NCBI RefSeq assembly: GCF_018141445.1 | Contig: NZ_CP058649.1 | Coordinates: 4,297,001 to 4,361,000 of the forward strand | Reading direction: 5' to 3' | Origin: Vallitalea pronyensis | Lineage (GTDB): Bacteria; Bacillota; Clostridia; Lachnospirales; Vallitaleaceae | Length of the DNA: 64,000 nt | In this document: positions 26,823-35,035 of the stretch, in pieces | Layout of the letters: each line of letters starts with the position of its first letter | Position numbering within the stretch: the stretch's first letter is position 1 | The notes under the pieces: generated by a model | Seen by the model: only the letters and a program-made list of their open reading frames with translations | What the model was told of the DNA's origin: nothing | The model's database searches: none | Position numbers and translations under genes: made by a program

Positions 26823-27053
26823 CATAAATAAAAGCCATTTATGTATGAAATCTTATTTCATAACATAAATAGCTCTCCATTATCCTATTGGCTATCAATC
26901 ATAGGTTGATGGCAGTGATAAGGCATTATTCTTATCACCAAGCGTATACTTATGAACCCGTATACCCTTTCGGCAAAGTGACCCTTCGTCTTTAATTTCA
27001 GAGGTTCATCTCCTTAGCACTTAAAGACTACCCTTCCTTTGCGCCTCTATTCA
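26823..27053 (-). ncRNA. Lysine riboswitch (L box) and switching region ahead of the lysine fermentation operon
   Basis: The minus-strand RNA at 27053-26866 folds as a lysine aptamer. P1 joins UGAAUAG to CUAUUUA; P2 joins GGC-AAAG to CUUU-GCC, followed by GAA as in the lysine consensus; P3 contains two GUAUAC arms; P4 pairs GUGAUAAG with CUUAUCAC. The diagnostic L2-L3 kissing pair is perfect: AUGAACC (27003-27009) with GGUUCAU (26952-26958). Past P1, CATAAAT can pair with ATTTATG on either side. The upstream copy overlaps the 3' strand of P1 and the downstream copy forms an antiterminator that breaks the terminator at 26794. That logic predicts that lysine switches the operon on. Aptamer identity is firm; the direction of switching is inference. 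Confidence 0.95.
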
Positions 27054-27131
27054 TGGTTATATTCACTTATAAATCATGGTATATAATAAATTATATTAGT
27101 TAATATAACGGTTATGACTTTATATTAGCAT

Positions 27132-27161
27132 TTTCTATTTTTATATTCAATTATTTGTCAA
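27132..27161 (-). promoter_or_regulatory. Candidate promoter of the lysine fermentation operon
   Basis: On the minus strand TTGACA is followed after 18 bases by TAGAAA, about 80 bases before the aptamer. The -35 is perfect and the -10 weak. The region is so AT-rich that other -10-like boxes exist nearer the aptamer. Confidence 0.35.
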
Positions 27162-27374
27162 TTACTTCTATTATTACTAATAATTTTGAAATAATTTTTA
27201 TTTTTATTTAGCAAATATTCAATTCGCTTTATATTCTATAACTGTGGAGGTCTATGGATTCCCCATCTCTTTTCTAAACGATCTTTACTAAATTAATTGT
27301 AATAAACCTATTTCTTAATATTCATATGTTGTCAGGTATCCTGGATAAACACAATTATTTTTATCAATTATCAC

Positions 27375-27403
27375 TTGACAATTATTATTATATAATATAT
27401 TAT
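27375..27403 (+). promoter_or_regulatory. Promoter of the glutathione peroxidase-like gene
   Basis: TTGACA, 17 bases, TATTAT on the plus strand: a strong housekeeping-type promoter. It would give a leader of about 220 bases before the peroxidase ATG, and that leader holds several perfect stems. Confidence 0.65.
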
Positions 27404-27495
27404 ATTATTAAATAAACACATAAACTCTTTACTTAGCTATCCTATTATGTCATTTAGACCTACATAATACATACATAATCCATTCATAGAACAAA

Positions 27496-27597
27496 GCGAC
27501 TATGTCGCGTTTTGCGAAGCAAGTTGTTTCGTTAGGAAAGTTTCCTTAGCACAAATGAGAACGCTTCTATCTCATTTGTTAAATTAGAACTTTCCTA
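27496..27597 (+). other. Palindrome-rich leader or dispersed repeat upstream of the peroxidase gene
   Basis: Nested perfect stems occur in 102 bases: GCGAC/GTCGC (27496-27508), TTGC/GCAA, TAGGAAAGTT (27533-27542) with AACTTTCCTA (27588-27597), and inside it ACAAATGAGA (27551-27560) with TCTCATTTGT (27570-27579). AGGAAA-G-TTTCCT can also fold on itself, giving two exclusive forms. It recalls palindromic repeats with GAGAACG-type loops that I remember from other clostridial genomes, so a dispersed repeat is as likely as a dedicated riboregulator. Confidence 0.6.
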
Positions 27598-27633
27598 TAA
27601 GATGAATAAGAAAATAAAGTTAGAGGTGATTAT

Positions 27634-28104
27634 ATGTCAATATACGATTTTAATGTAGAGACTATTCAAGGGGATCAAGTATCTCTGGAAACTTATAAGG
27701 GAAAGGTTATCCTTATTGTCAATGTAGCCAGCAAGTGTGGCTTTACAAAACAATACGACGGCTTAGAAAAACTCTATGAGGCATATCAAGATAAAGGATT
27801 CGTTATTCTTGGATTCCCTTGTAATCAATTTAAGGAACAAGAACCTGGCAGCAATGAAGAGATTCAAGAGTTCTGCCGACTGAACTTTGGTGTGACTTTC
27901 CCAATGTTTGCAAAAATAGATGTCAACGGTGATGAAGCGCATCCACTTTATCAATACCTTGTCAAAGAAACAGGTGGGAAAAAAATACCTTGGAATTTTA
28001 CTAAGTTTTTAATTGGACCTGATGGTCAAATTGTTAATCGCTATCATCCAATGAAACGTCCTAAGAACCTTGTAAAAGAGGTGGAAAAATTATTAAACCA
28101 GTAA
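27634..28104 (+). CDS. Glutathione peroxidase-family thiol peroxidase (cysteine form)
   Basis: A 156-residue thioredoxin-fold peroxidase of the Gpx/BsaA family that reduces hydroperoxides, in bacteria usually with thioredoxin as the donor. The peroxidatic residue is cysteine, in NVASKCGFT near residue 35. The conserved glutamine and tryptophan are in FPCNQF and WNFTKFL, and the cysteine in FPCNQ is typical of the thioredoxin-dependent group. AGAGGTG precedes the ATG. It is one of few plus-strand genes here and has its own promoter and structured leader. Its likely job is oxidative-stress defence in an anaerobe. Confidence 0.93.
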   Translation: MSIYDFNVETIQGDQVSLETYKGKVILIVNVASKCGFTKQYDGLEKLYEAYQDKGFVILGFPCNQFKEQEPGSNEEIQEFCRLNFGVTFPMFAKIDVNGDEAHPLYQYLVKETGGKKIPWNFTKFLIGPDGQIVNRYHPMKRPKNLVKEVEKLLNQ

Positions 28105-28134
28105 TGTGTTAGACACGCAATACATGTTGTTAAA

Positions 28135-28175
28135 ATAGCCTCCTCTATTTTATACACATAAATAAAAGGAGCTAT
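28135..28175 (+). terminator. Possible terminator after the peroxidase gene
   Basis: ATAGC-TCCT pairs with AGGA-GCTAT (one bulged base) across a long loop, followed by CTTATTTC. The stem is good but the T run is poor. Confidence 0.4.
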
Positions 28176-28254
28176 CTTATTTCACAGAGGTATGGATAAT
28201 TTCATACTCATGTGACAGTGAGGTGGCTTCTTTTTAACATGACTAATCATAAAA

Positions 28255-28284
28255 CAAACACCCTGCATTTCTCTAGGGTGTTTG
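28255..28284 (-). terminator. Terminator after the SEC-C protein gene
   Basis: CAAACACCCT and its complement form a perfect 10-base stem with a 10-base loop seven bases past the stop codon; on the minus strand it is followed by TTTTATG. Confidence 0.85.
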
Positions 28285-28291
28285 CCTATTG

Positions 28292-28795
28292 CTATTGTTT
28301 ATTTAAACAACATTGTTTATATTTTTTACCACTGCCACATGGGCAAGGTTCATTACGTCCAATTTTCTTACCTTTTACAACAATCTTTGTTTGATTGTAG
28401 GACTTTTTAATCTCTTTTCGCTTTTGCTCTGTTAAAATTGTGTCCCACTGAGGAAGCGTATATAACCAGTCTGCTTTTGCATCAAGCATGTTGTAATATA
28501 ACTTCTCCATATCTATAGCTAAGTCCAAAGGACTTTCTTCCGTTAGACTATCTAAATCCAGTGTATTGACTAAACTTGTGTTAATGCCATCTAAGAAACC
28601 TGCAAATGTAACCAAGTCCATGTTAAAAAGCTCTGCAAGTTCAGCAAAAGTCCCGCTAATTTTCTCATCTTTGTTCTCTAAGATATGCTCATAATTCTTC
28701 TGCTCTTTTGCTAAGTAATCACTCCAAAAAGCGTCATATTCTTCCTGTGTACGTTCTACATAGGCAATATCTTTCCATTGTTCATATAAAGTCAA
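28292..28795 (-). CDS. SEC-C zinc-motif protein
   Basis: A 167-residue protein ending in a SEC-C motif (PCPCGSGKKYKQCC, about residues 149-162), a zinc-binding tail also found on SecA. The helical N-terminal 140 residues resemble other small SEC-C proteins in Firmicutes of unknown function. It starts with TTG at 28795, ten bases after AAGG; no ATG gives a sensible start. It sits alone between the peroxidase and a GntR gene. A link to protein export or ribosome contact is possible by analogy only. Confidence 0.85.
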   Translation of the reverse strand: MTLYEQWKDIAYVERTQEEYDAFWSDYLAKEQKNYEHILENKDEKISGTFAELAELFNMDLVTFAGFLDGINTSLVNTLDLDSLTEESPLDLAIDMEKLYYNMLDAKADWLYTLPQWDTILTEQKRKEIKKSYNQTKIVVKGKKIGRNEPCPCGSGKKYKQCCLNKQ

Positions 28796-28871
28796 GCTTA
28801 TTCATCCTTTCAGTATTAAGTTCATGCCCCCATTATAACACTTCATTCTACAGAATGAAACATGTTTTTAT

Positions 28872-29594
28872 TTACACAAACTTATCAAGACCAATTTGAC
28901 TAAGCTCTTCACCACAAACAAAGGTTAAGTGATAGAGTATGTCTTGATTAGCATTGATATAAACGATACGATTGGATACCAGCATCATACTGCTATCACC
29001 TAATTCTAAAAGCTGCTTACCTTCTCCGGAAGCTTCAACCAGTTCCATGTCCATGTTCATTTTACTTACTGTTAATTGACAGTCATGGAATAGGTAGTGA
29101 GAGATCCCTTGAGTAAAATCAAAATCTTGATAGCGTGTATGTGCTTCATAAACGAAGTGAAATATCTCTAAACCAATGGGCTGATTCTTCATCATACGTA
29201 TGCGTTTAACAAATAAGCATGGTGTACCTGCTTGAATACCCGTTTCCTTGGATGTAGCCTGATCCATGATTTTTTCTTCAACTGCTAACACTTTTGTGTG
29301 TATATCCAATCCTCTCATTTTAATAAAATAAGTCAGACTAACAAAGGGTTCAATGGATATACCAACTTCCTTCTGGGCCACAAACGTACCAATGCCTTTT
29401 TTTATATATAAATAGCCCTCATCAATAATGAGTCGAATGGCTTCTCGAATGGTTCCTCTCCCTGCTCCATATTCCTCCATAAACTTCACTTCTGAAGGAA
29501 TCTTTTCATTTTCTTTCCATACACCTTCGCGTATTTTGTGAATAATGTCATCTTTTATCTGTATATATACAGGTATTGATGGGTTATATTGCAT
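28872..29594 (-). CDS. GntR-family regulator (HutC/UTRA subfamily)
   Basis: A 240-residue repressor type. The winged helix covers residues 1-75 (QIKDDIIHKIREGVWKENEKIPSEVKFMEEYGAGRGTIREAIRLI), and the C-terminal UTRA ligand-binding domain fills the rest (LFVKRIRMMKNQPIGLEIFHF). The ATG at 29594 follows AGGAGG by seven bases. It is divergent from the HD-domain gene at 29891. Small carbon or amine compounds are typical ligands; the target here is unknown. Confidence 0.9.
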   Translation of the reverse strand: MQYNPSIPVYIQIKDDIIHKIREGVWKENEKIPSEVKFMEEYGAGRGTIREAIRLIIDEGYLYIKKGIGTFVAQKEVGISIEPFVSLTYFIKMRGLDIHTKVLAVEEKIMDQATSKETGIQAGTPCLFVKRIRMMKNQPIGLEIFHFVYEAHTRYQDFDFTQGISHYLFHDCQLTVSKMNMDMELVEASGEGKQLLELGDSSMMLVSNRIVYINANQDILYHLTFVCGEELSQIGLDKFV

Positions 29595-29890
29595 GTTACG
29601 ACCTCCTATACATATTGGTAATCCATTAATAATAAAAATCAATGATGTACCAATTTATCGGACCATAGCAAGATTTTTCCATGGACAACCGATAATAGAT
29701 AAGAGTATTTTACCACATTTCATGGATGGATGTCTATTCGCTTTCAGACCTGAGCCCTTATTCAATCACGGGTTACCAGTTGAAAGTTTTCATGGGTTGT
29801 AATACAATAGTCATACACATTGTTGACGTATTCACTTAAAATAGTATGAGTAAGGAATAATGACTTACACATGATCTAAGGAGGAAGAGC

Positions 29891-30400
29891 ATGAGTATCA
29901 TCAATCATTTACTGCAAAAAATGACAGCCTACTACGCGGGCGATCCTAAACGCATCCATCATTTTATAAAAGTTCACAGTTTTTCTAAACAAATAGGCGA
30001 ACTTGAACAATTAGATAAATCTACTCAATTTGTTTTAGAAATAGCCTCTATTGTCCACGATATAGGGATTAAAGTTGCAGAAGAGAAGTACGGGAAATGC
30101 CATGGGAAACTTCAAGAAGAGGAAGGACCTGCTGTGGCGAAAGACATGTTAACTGTATTAGGTGTAGATGCTTCCATTATAGCACGGGTTTGCTACCTGG
30201 TAGGACATCATCATACCTATGCCCATATAGACGGTATGGATTATCAGATATTAATTGAAGCAGATTTTCTTGTGAATATGTTTGAAGATGATTTCAGTAA
30301 GTCTGCAATCACTGCCACATACGGTAATATTTTCAAAACGGCATCAGGAAAACGGATTTGCAAAAATATGTATGCCATTCATGAACAGGAATCTTCATGA
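29891..30400 (+). CDS. HD-domain metal-dependent phosphohydrolase
   Basis: A 169-residue HD-superfamily protein. The metal ligands are His24 (HHFIKVHS region), the HD pair in SIVHDIG near residue 56, the GHHH cluster and the aspartate in EADFLVNMFED. It resembles small HD hydrolases that act on nucleotides or nucleotide second messengers. AAGGAGG precedes the ATG. It is convergent with the DUF1667 gene, and a shared hairpin separates the two. The substrate is not known. Confidence 0.88.
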   Translation: MSIINHLLQKMTAYYAGDPKRIHHFIKVHSFSKQIGELEQLDKSTQFVLEIASIVHDIGIKVAEEKYGKCHGKLQEEEGPAVAKDMLTVLGVDASIIARVCYLVGHHHTYAHIDGMDYQILIEADFLVNMFEDDFSKSAITATYGNIFKTASGKRICKNMYAIHEQESS

Positions 30401-30402
30401 GA

Positions 30403-30427
30403 AAACTACCAACTAAGCTGGTAGTTT
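30403..30427. terminator. Shared terminator between convergent genes
   Basis: AAACTACCA and its complement form a perfect 9-base stem with a 7-base loop between the HD gene and the DUF1667 gene; the A/T ends let it work in both directions. Confidence 0.7.
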
Positions 30428-30432
30428 AGAGT

Positions 30433-30801
30433 TTAATCATTAATCAATGGCTCTATACCTCTAGATGCAACAATATTTACCCCTGTATGACAGATATCTT
30501 CTACCACAATGTCGCCTCGTTTAATAGGAGCCTTTATGGAGAGTTCATAAAGAGCCTGCAGGCACTGGTGTAATTGTTCCTTAGGTATCTCACCCTTACT
30601 GATAACGGGTAATCTTTTATGTAGGCTGCCTTCAATTTTCACAGTAGTTGTCAGTATCCGCATGGGTCTTGTATATTCTTTTTCACCAAATTCAAGCCCT
30701 CTTTTACACTGATTTCCTGTAACCTTGATCTGATGATTTTCTTCATCAACTGTCAGGGTGCATCCTACAGGACAAACGATACATGTAAATTCTTGCTTCA
30801 T
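30433..30801 (-). CDS. DUF1667 cysteine-rich redox protein
   Basis: A 122-residue protein of the DUF1667 family, which accompanies GlpA/GlpB-type oxidoreductases in clostridia. The N-terminal CIVCPVGC (residues 8-15) and a further CKRG give four cysteines able to bind an iron-sulfur cluster or zinc; the C-terminal half has one more cysteine in EDICHTGV. It starts four bases after the FAD oxidoreductase ends, so it probably belongs to the same complex, where it may pass electrons. It replaces the iron-sulfur GlpC of enterobacteria. Confidence 0.88.
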   Translation of the reverse strand: MKQEFTCIVCPVGCTLTVDEENHQIKVTGNQCKRGLEFGEKEYTRPMRILTTTVKIEGSLHKRLPVISKGEIPKEQLHQCLQALYELSIKAPIKRGDIVVEDICHTGVNIVASRGIEPLIND

Positions 30802-30805
30802 CCTT

Positions 30806-32065
30806 TCACCCTCTTTCTATAGCCATGGTGATATCACCTTTATCGCTTATATCTTCTTTTTTAATGTTAGACACGACCATTTCAGGTGGTGATACGATGT
30901 TTAGTTTTTTATGCAAGCATACCCGATCATTCATCGTACCATGGATGTAAACTTTTTTCATTTCTTCCCTTACACGCATATAAACTGTTAAGTGGTTTTC
31001 TAAATTATTTTTTCTAAAACGTTGGGGTACAACTAAGTTAATCAAGTTGGTGGAATGTATCATCTGATAGTGTGTGTCTTGATTAAGCTTGCCTTGTAAA
31101 TACTTAGCTGCACCTCTCCCAGCGATTTCTCCTGTTATGGATACATCGTCAACTAAGTCATATACCGTCACCACGTTTCCTGCTGCAAACACACCTTCTA
31201 CCGATGTCATAAAACTCTCATCCACAACGGGTCCTTTTGTCTTAGGGTCTATTTCTATACCCATCTTTGCTGACAACTCGTTTTCAGGTATAAGACCTAC
31301 GGCTAATACCAAAAGGTCACATGGGATGTATCGTCTGGTTCCTTCTATTGGCTGCCTTTTATCATCCACTGCAGCTACGGTTACACCTTCAAGTTTATTA
31401 TTGCCATGAATATGTACCACTGTTGTTGAAAGATGCATGGGAATATCATAATCTATCAGGCATTGGCTAATATTACGCTTAAGACCTCCTGGGCTTTTCA
31501 TAATCTCATAGACTCCTTCCACACTTATCCCTTCTAATGTCATGCGTCTTGCCATAATGAGCCCTATATCACCTGAACCCAAGATGACCGCTTTTTTACC
31601 AGGTAAATAGCCTTCAATGTTAATATAACGTTGTACTGTTCCTGCGGTCAATACACCACTAGGTCGTGTTCCCCAGATAAATACTTGTGAGCGGGTTCTT
31701 TCACGACAACCCATAGCAAGAATAATTGTACCGCATTGCAGCTTGAGCATCCCTTCTTCTGCATTCATGGCGAAAACCGTTTTATCCTTAAGTATATCAA
31801 TAACCGTGGTCTTTAATTTCACATGAATGTGATGAGCTTTTACCTGTTGGATGAAGCGCTCTGCATATTCACAGCCCGATAGACGTTTTCCAAACCGATG
31901 AAGACCAAAACCATCATGAATACACTGCTGTAGAATCCCGCCTAATTCAACATCACGTTCCATAATCATGACTTCCTGGACACCTTGTTTCTTGGCTTCT
32001 AACGCTGCTGCAAGACCAGCTGGACCTCCACCAATAACCAGTACATCAATTGTTATATGTTTCAC
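30806..32065 (-). CDS. FAD-dependent pyridine-nucleotide-type oxidoreductase (GlpB-like partner)
   Basis: A 419-residue two-dinucleotide-fold flavoprotein. The FAD site is VLVIGGGPAGLAAALEAKKQG at the N-terminus, the NAD(P)-type second fold is AVILGSGDIGLIMARRM near 165, and FAAGNVVTVYDLVDDVS marks the FAD C-terminal contact. It lies between a GlpA-like gene and a DUF1667 gene. In clostridia this trio is annotated as an anaerobic glycerol-3-phosphate dehydrogenase system. The GTG at 32065 follows GGAGG by seven bases. An NADH-linked electron partner is the likely role. Confidence 0.85.
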   Translation of the reverse strand: MKHITIDVLVIGGGPAGLAAALEAKKQGVQEVMIMERDVELGGILQQCIHDGFGLHRFGKRLSGCEYAERFIQQVKAHHIHVKLKTTVIDILKDKTVFAMNAEEGMLKLQCGTIILAMGCRERTRSQVFIWGTRPSGVLTAGTVQRYINIEGYLPGKKAVILGSGDIGLIMARRMTLEGISVEGVYEIMKSPGGLKRNISQCLIDYDIPMHLSTTVVHIHGNNKLEGVTVAAVDDKRQPIEGTRRYIPCDLLVLAVGLIPENELSAKMGIEIDPKTKGPVVDESFMTSVEGVFAAGNVVTVYDLVDDVSITGEIAGRGAAKYLQGKLNQDTHYQMIHSTNLINLVVPQRFRKNNLENHLTVYMRVREEMKKVYIHGTMNDRVCLHKKLNIVSPPEMVVSNIKKEDISDKGDITMAIERG

Positions 32066-32103
32066 ATGACTCCCTCCAAACACACCAAGATGGCAACATC
32101 TGC

Positions 32104-33855
32104 TTACCTTCTATTATCCTTTTGAAGCACATAGGAATTTGATCCTTTTAATGTAATCTCTATGGGTTCCTTGTGTAATTCTCTCGCTAATATTTGAAGC
32201 ACTTTTGGTCCACAAAATCCACCCTGACATCTTCCCATGCCTGACCTTGTTCTTCGCTTAACAGCATCCAAAGTGGTTGCAGGAATCAGACCATGTATGG
32301 CATCCACAATTTCTCCCTCTGTAATGAGCTCACAACGGCATATAACATGACCATATAAAGGATTCTTTTGAATAAGGGCATCCTGTTCCTGATGACTCAT
32401 ATGGCGAAATTTTCCCCTTGGCTTGCGTATAGGATTGTAATGGACATTTTTATGTAAACAACCTTGATCTTTTTTAATCATGTCTTCTACCATTTCTGCA
32501 ATGGCCGGTGCAGAAGCTAACCCTGGGGACTGGATACCTGCAACATGTATGAAGCCATCTACTTTTTCAGACATACTAATGATAAAGTCCTCTTTATAGT
32601 CTGCAGCCCGAACACCTGCAAAAAAAGTGATAATTTCTGATGGCTTAACATTCGTTGTTACATGATTGCCAAGAGCATGTATGTAATCCATATCGGTACG
32701 TTCAACACTTTTATCTTCTTTGTCAGGAATTTCTTTGGCTGTTGGCCCCCATAAAAGGTTGCCTTCTGGTGTCATACAAGCACCCCCTCCTTTTGAATGT
32801 TGTTTCTTTCCTCTTGTTCGTGAAAAGGAAACAAGGGGTCGATTGAAGTAACCTTTTCTACTCTTATCAAATATGGCAATAGCACCACGTCTTGGATGAA
32901 TGGTATAGAAGCGATCACCTGCCATCTCTGCTATATGGTCTGCATATACACCAGCGCAATTAATGACGTACTTACTTCTAATCACTTCTTTATCGGTCAT
33001 TACACCTTTTACCTGTCCATGTTCTGTAAGTACATCGATAACTTCTGTATCTAACATGTAGGAAACACCATTCATGACAGCATTTTCTGCTAAGGCTAAG
33101 CAAACGTCATAAGGTTCCACAATAGCCATGGTGGTCATCAATAGAGCTCCACAAGGTTTACCTTCTATGTGAGGTTCCAGTTTTTGAACTTCTTGACCAC
33201 TTAGCCATTTAAGACCAGGAACTTTCATGGCTTGCCTAAGGGGTTTAAAGAGATAACCTAACCGTGTTATCTTCATAAATTGAAGAAGCTTCAAAAGGTA
33301 CCACTCTGATTGATGATAAACAACACCAAGAGAACCTGTTCTATTACATGCAAAGTGCAGTTCTTCTGCCCATTTTGTGTACATGGCATTTCCTTTTATA
33401 TTTAATTTAGCTTTTAATGTACCTGGTTTAGCAATAAGACCGGGATGAATATTACCATTATTAGCTTTGGTGGCCCCTTCGGCAATATCACTGTTTTTGT
33501 CGACAACAATGATGTCTAATTGATACTTGGATAAAGCTCTTGCAATAGCACATCCTGTAATACCAGCACCGATGATAACCACGTCGCATGTTCTTACATG
33601 ACCAGATGCTTTAACCTTCCTGATTTCTTCTGATCGATCTTTTTTAGGAATCGTTATGCCCTTGACGGTTATGTCATTCACCACATTTTTAATCCCTTTT
33701 ACTTTTGCCGCAATATGCCCAATATCGACTACATGCTGCCACTGATCCACTTCACCACGAAGGGTTACAATCCCTTCCTTAGAAAGTTCAATATGAATCG
33801 TATAATGTGCTAGTTCCTCATGTGATTGGATGGCTTTCAGAATCTTATTTTTCAT
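32104..33855 (-). CDS. GlpA-like FAD oxidoreductase with N-terminal BON domain and C-terminal [2Fe-2S] domain
   Basis: A 583-residue flavoprotein. An N-terminal BON domain (about residues 1-70, LSKEGIVTLRGEVDQWQHVVDIGHIAAKVKGIKNVVND region) precedes a DAO-type FAD domain (VVIIGAGITGCAIARALSKY near 90). The C-terminus is a BFD-like cluster domain with cysteines in HVICRCELITEG and GRCQGGFCGP. This resembles GlpA of anaerobic glycerol-3-phosphate dehydrogenase and also L-2-hydroxyglutarate oxidases. The ATG at 33855 has GGAGAG five bases upstream. It is the first gene of the three-gene unit. The substrate is glycerol 3-phosphate by analogy; no glycerol kinase or facilitator is next to it. Confidence 0.85.
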   Translation of the reverse strand: MKNKILKAIQSHEELAHYTIHIELSKEGIVTLRGEVDQWQHVVDIGHIAAKVKGIKNVVNDITVKGITIPKKDRSEEIRKVKASGHVRTCDVVIIGAGITGCAIARALSKYQLDIIVVDKNSDIAEGATKANNGNIHPGLIAKPGTLKAKLNIKGNAMYTKWAEELHFACNRTGSLGVVYHQSEWYLLKLLQFMKITRLGYLFKPLRQAMKVPGLKWLSGQEVQKLEPHIEGKPCGALLMTTMAIVEPYDVCLALAENAVMNGVSYMLDTEVIDVLTEHGQVKGVMTDKEVIRSKYVINCAGVYADHIAEMAGDRFYTIHPRRGAIAIFDKSRKGYFNRPLVSFSRTRGKKQHSKGGGACMTPEGNLLWGPTAKEIPDKEDKSVERTDMDYIHALGNHVTTNVKPSEIITFFAGVRAADYKEDFIISMSEKVDGFIHVAGIQSPGLASAPAIAEMVEDMIKKDQGCLHKNVHYNPIRKPRGKFRHMSHQEQDALIQKNPLYGHVICRCELITEGEIVDAIHGLIPATTLDAVKRRTRSGMGRCQGGFCGPKVLQILARELHKEPIEITLKGSNSYVLQKDNRR

Positions 33856-33965
33856 ATCTTCTCTCCATTCATCATGTTTCATTGTTACAGCCATTATGAT
33901 ACTCATATTCCCGATACGAAGAATAGGATAGGAAAAGTATAATAGAAAACGCTTCATAACGACCG

Positions 33966-34009
33966 GACGTCCATACGTCTATACTATATTTTACAAAGGT
34001 ATTTGTCAA
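33966..34009 (-). promoter_or_regulatory. Promoter and possible operator of the GlpA-like operon
   Basis: On the minus strand TTGACA (34009-34004), 17 bases, TAGTAT (33986-33981). Directly past the expected start of transcription lies the palindrome GACGT-N4-ACGTC (33966-33979), well placed for a repressor. Confidence 0.6.
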
Positions 34010-34017
34010 GAGGTTAC

Positions 34018-34050
34018 AAAAAAAAGACATCCTAAAATTAGGAAGCCTTT
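34018..34050 (-). terminator. Terminator after the metallo-beta-lactamase-fold gene
   Basis: An imperfect stem around TCCTAA/TTAGGA is followed on the minus strand by eight T, about 50 bases past the stop codon. Confidence 0.75.
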
Positions 34051-34096
34051 TGGTATCTCTATGCCATAAGCTGATTTCTTTTAATATTATGAGGTA

Positions 34097-34978
34097 TTAT
34101 ATTGTAATCTCATCCTTATATGTCATAATCAAGCACGTGATTCCTAACTTCTCTACTTCTCTTTTAAAGTTCTCATCATCTGCTTTATTCATATGCTTTC
34201 TCCATAAAAAGCCATTATTATAGTGACAAGGAATAACCACCTTAGGCTCTATGCGTTTGATTGCTTCTAAAGCCTCTTTTTCTCCCATGGTATTCTTATA
34301 GATATTTCCACCAATAGGAATCATTAATACATCAGGCTTTAATGATTCCCATCCTTTCTGTAGGATGGTGTCACCAAGGTTAACAACTGTTCTGCCACCT
34401 ATGGTGATTTTATATCCCACTGACCCTCTTGCAAAATCAATATTATCTTTTTCAAGGCGTATTAATCCGAATAAAAATTTGAGGGTTCCATGATTACGTA
34501 CGGTTATCCTATATTTCTTCTCTGTAATCTTGAAGGATGCTACATAGATGGCATGCCCACCTTGGTTACGATTAACCAATACATTTTTCGTTTCCAATAA
34601 TCCACAACCAAGTTTAACGTTCAAAGGACCATGACATGTATTGAGCCCTTCCACTTTTAACCCCTCGAAATCGATTACACCACCTGCTGTTATCTTATGG
34701 ACATCCTTAACGCCATCCGATAAAAACACATCTTCCAGCTCTTTTTCACAGATGACTTTTGCTCCTGCCTTCTTTGCAATAGATGGCGCATATGCAAAGT
34801 GATCCGGATCACCATGAGTAACTAAAACATGGGTGATTCCTTCCCATTCTGTTTTGGGAATCAAGCTGTTAAATTTTGTCCAATATAGATTTCGTCCAGG
34901 GTCAATGACGACCTTAATGTCATCATGTTGGATGATAAATGCATTATAAGCGTAATGTTTAATGTTTAGGTTTCCCAT
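34097..34978 (-). CDS. Metallo-beta-lactamase-fold hydrolase (UlaG-like)
   Basis: A 293-residue protein of the UlaG-like branch of the metallo-beta-lactamase fold. The first metal motif reads THGDPDHF, so the usual second histidine of HxHxDH is aspartate. Later ligands are CHGPLNV, NLGDTI and the histidine of PCHYNN. Proteins of this branch include ascorbate-6-phosphate lactonase and phosphodiesterases. AGGAGG precedes the ATG. It follows the TetR gene by 57 bases and is probably the target of that regulator in one autoregulated operon. The substrate is unknown. Confidence 0.85.
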   Translation of the reverse strand: MGNLNIKHYAYNAFIIQHDDIKVVIDPGRNLYWTKFNSLIPKTEWEGITHVLVTHGDPDHFAYAPSIAKKAGAKVICEKELEDVFLSDGVKDVHKITAGGVIDFEGLKVEGLNTCHGPLNVKLGCGLLETKNVLVNRNQGGHAIYVASFKITEKKYRITVRNHGTLKFLFGLIRLEKDNIDFARGSVGYKITIGGRTVVNLGDTILQKGWESLKPDVLMIPIGGNIYKNTMGEKEALEAIKRIEPKVVIPCHYNNGFLWRKHMNKADDENFKREVEKLGITCLIMTYKDEITI

Positions 34979-35035
34979 ATTTAACCTCCTTAGGATAAAT
35001 GATAACTACACAACCACTTAACCTTTGTTAAATGC

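Noticed and set aside
26749..26838. A 30-codon N-terminal extension of kal
   Set aside because: It would be encoded by the riboswitch terminator and antiterminator, and the internal ATG at 26748 has the proper ribosome site and matches the family's length.
27496..27597. A T-box or known riboswitch before the peroxidase gene
   Set aside because: No T-box sequence (AGGGTGG-type) or other known aptamer core is visible; only palindromes support it.
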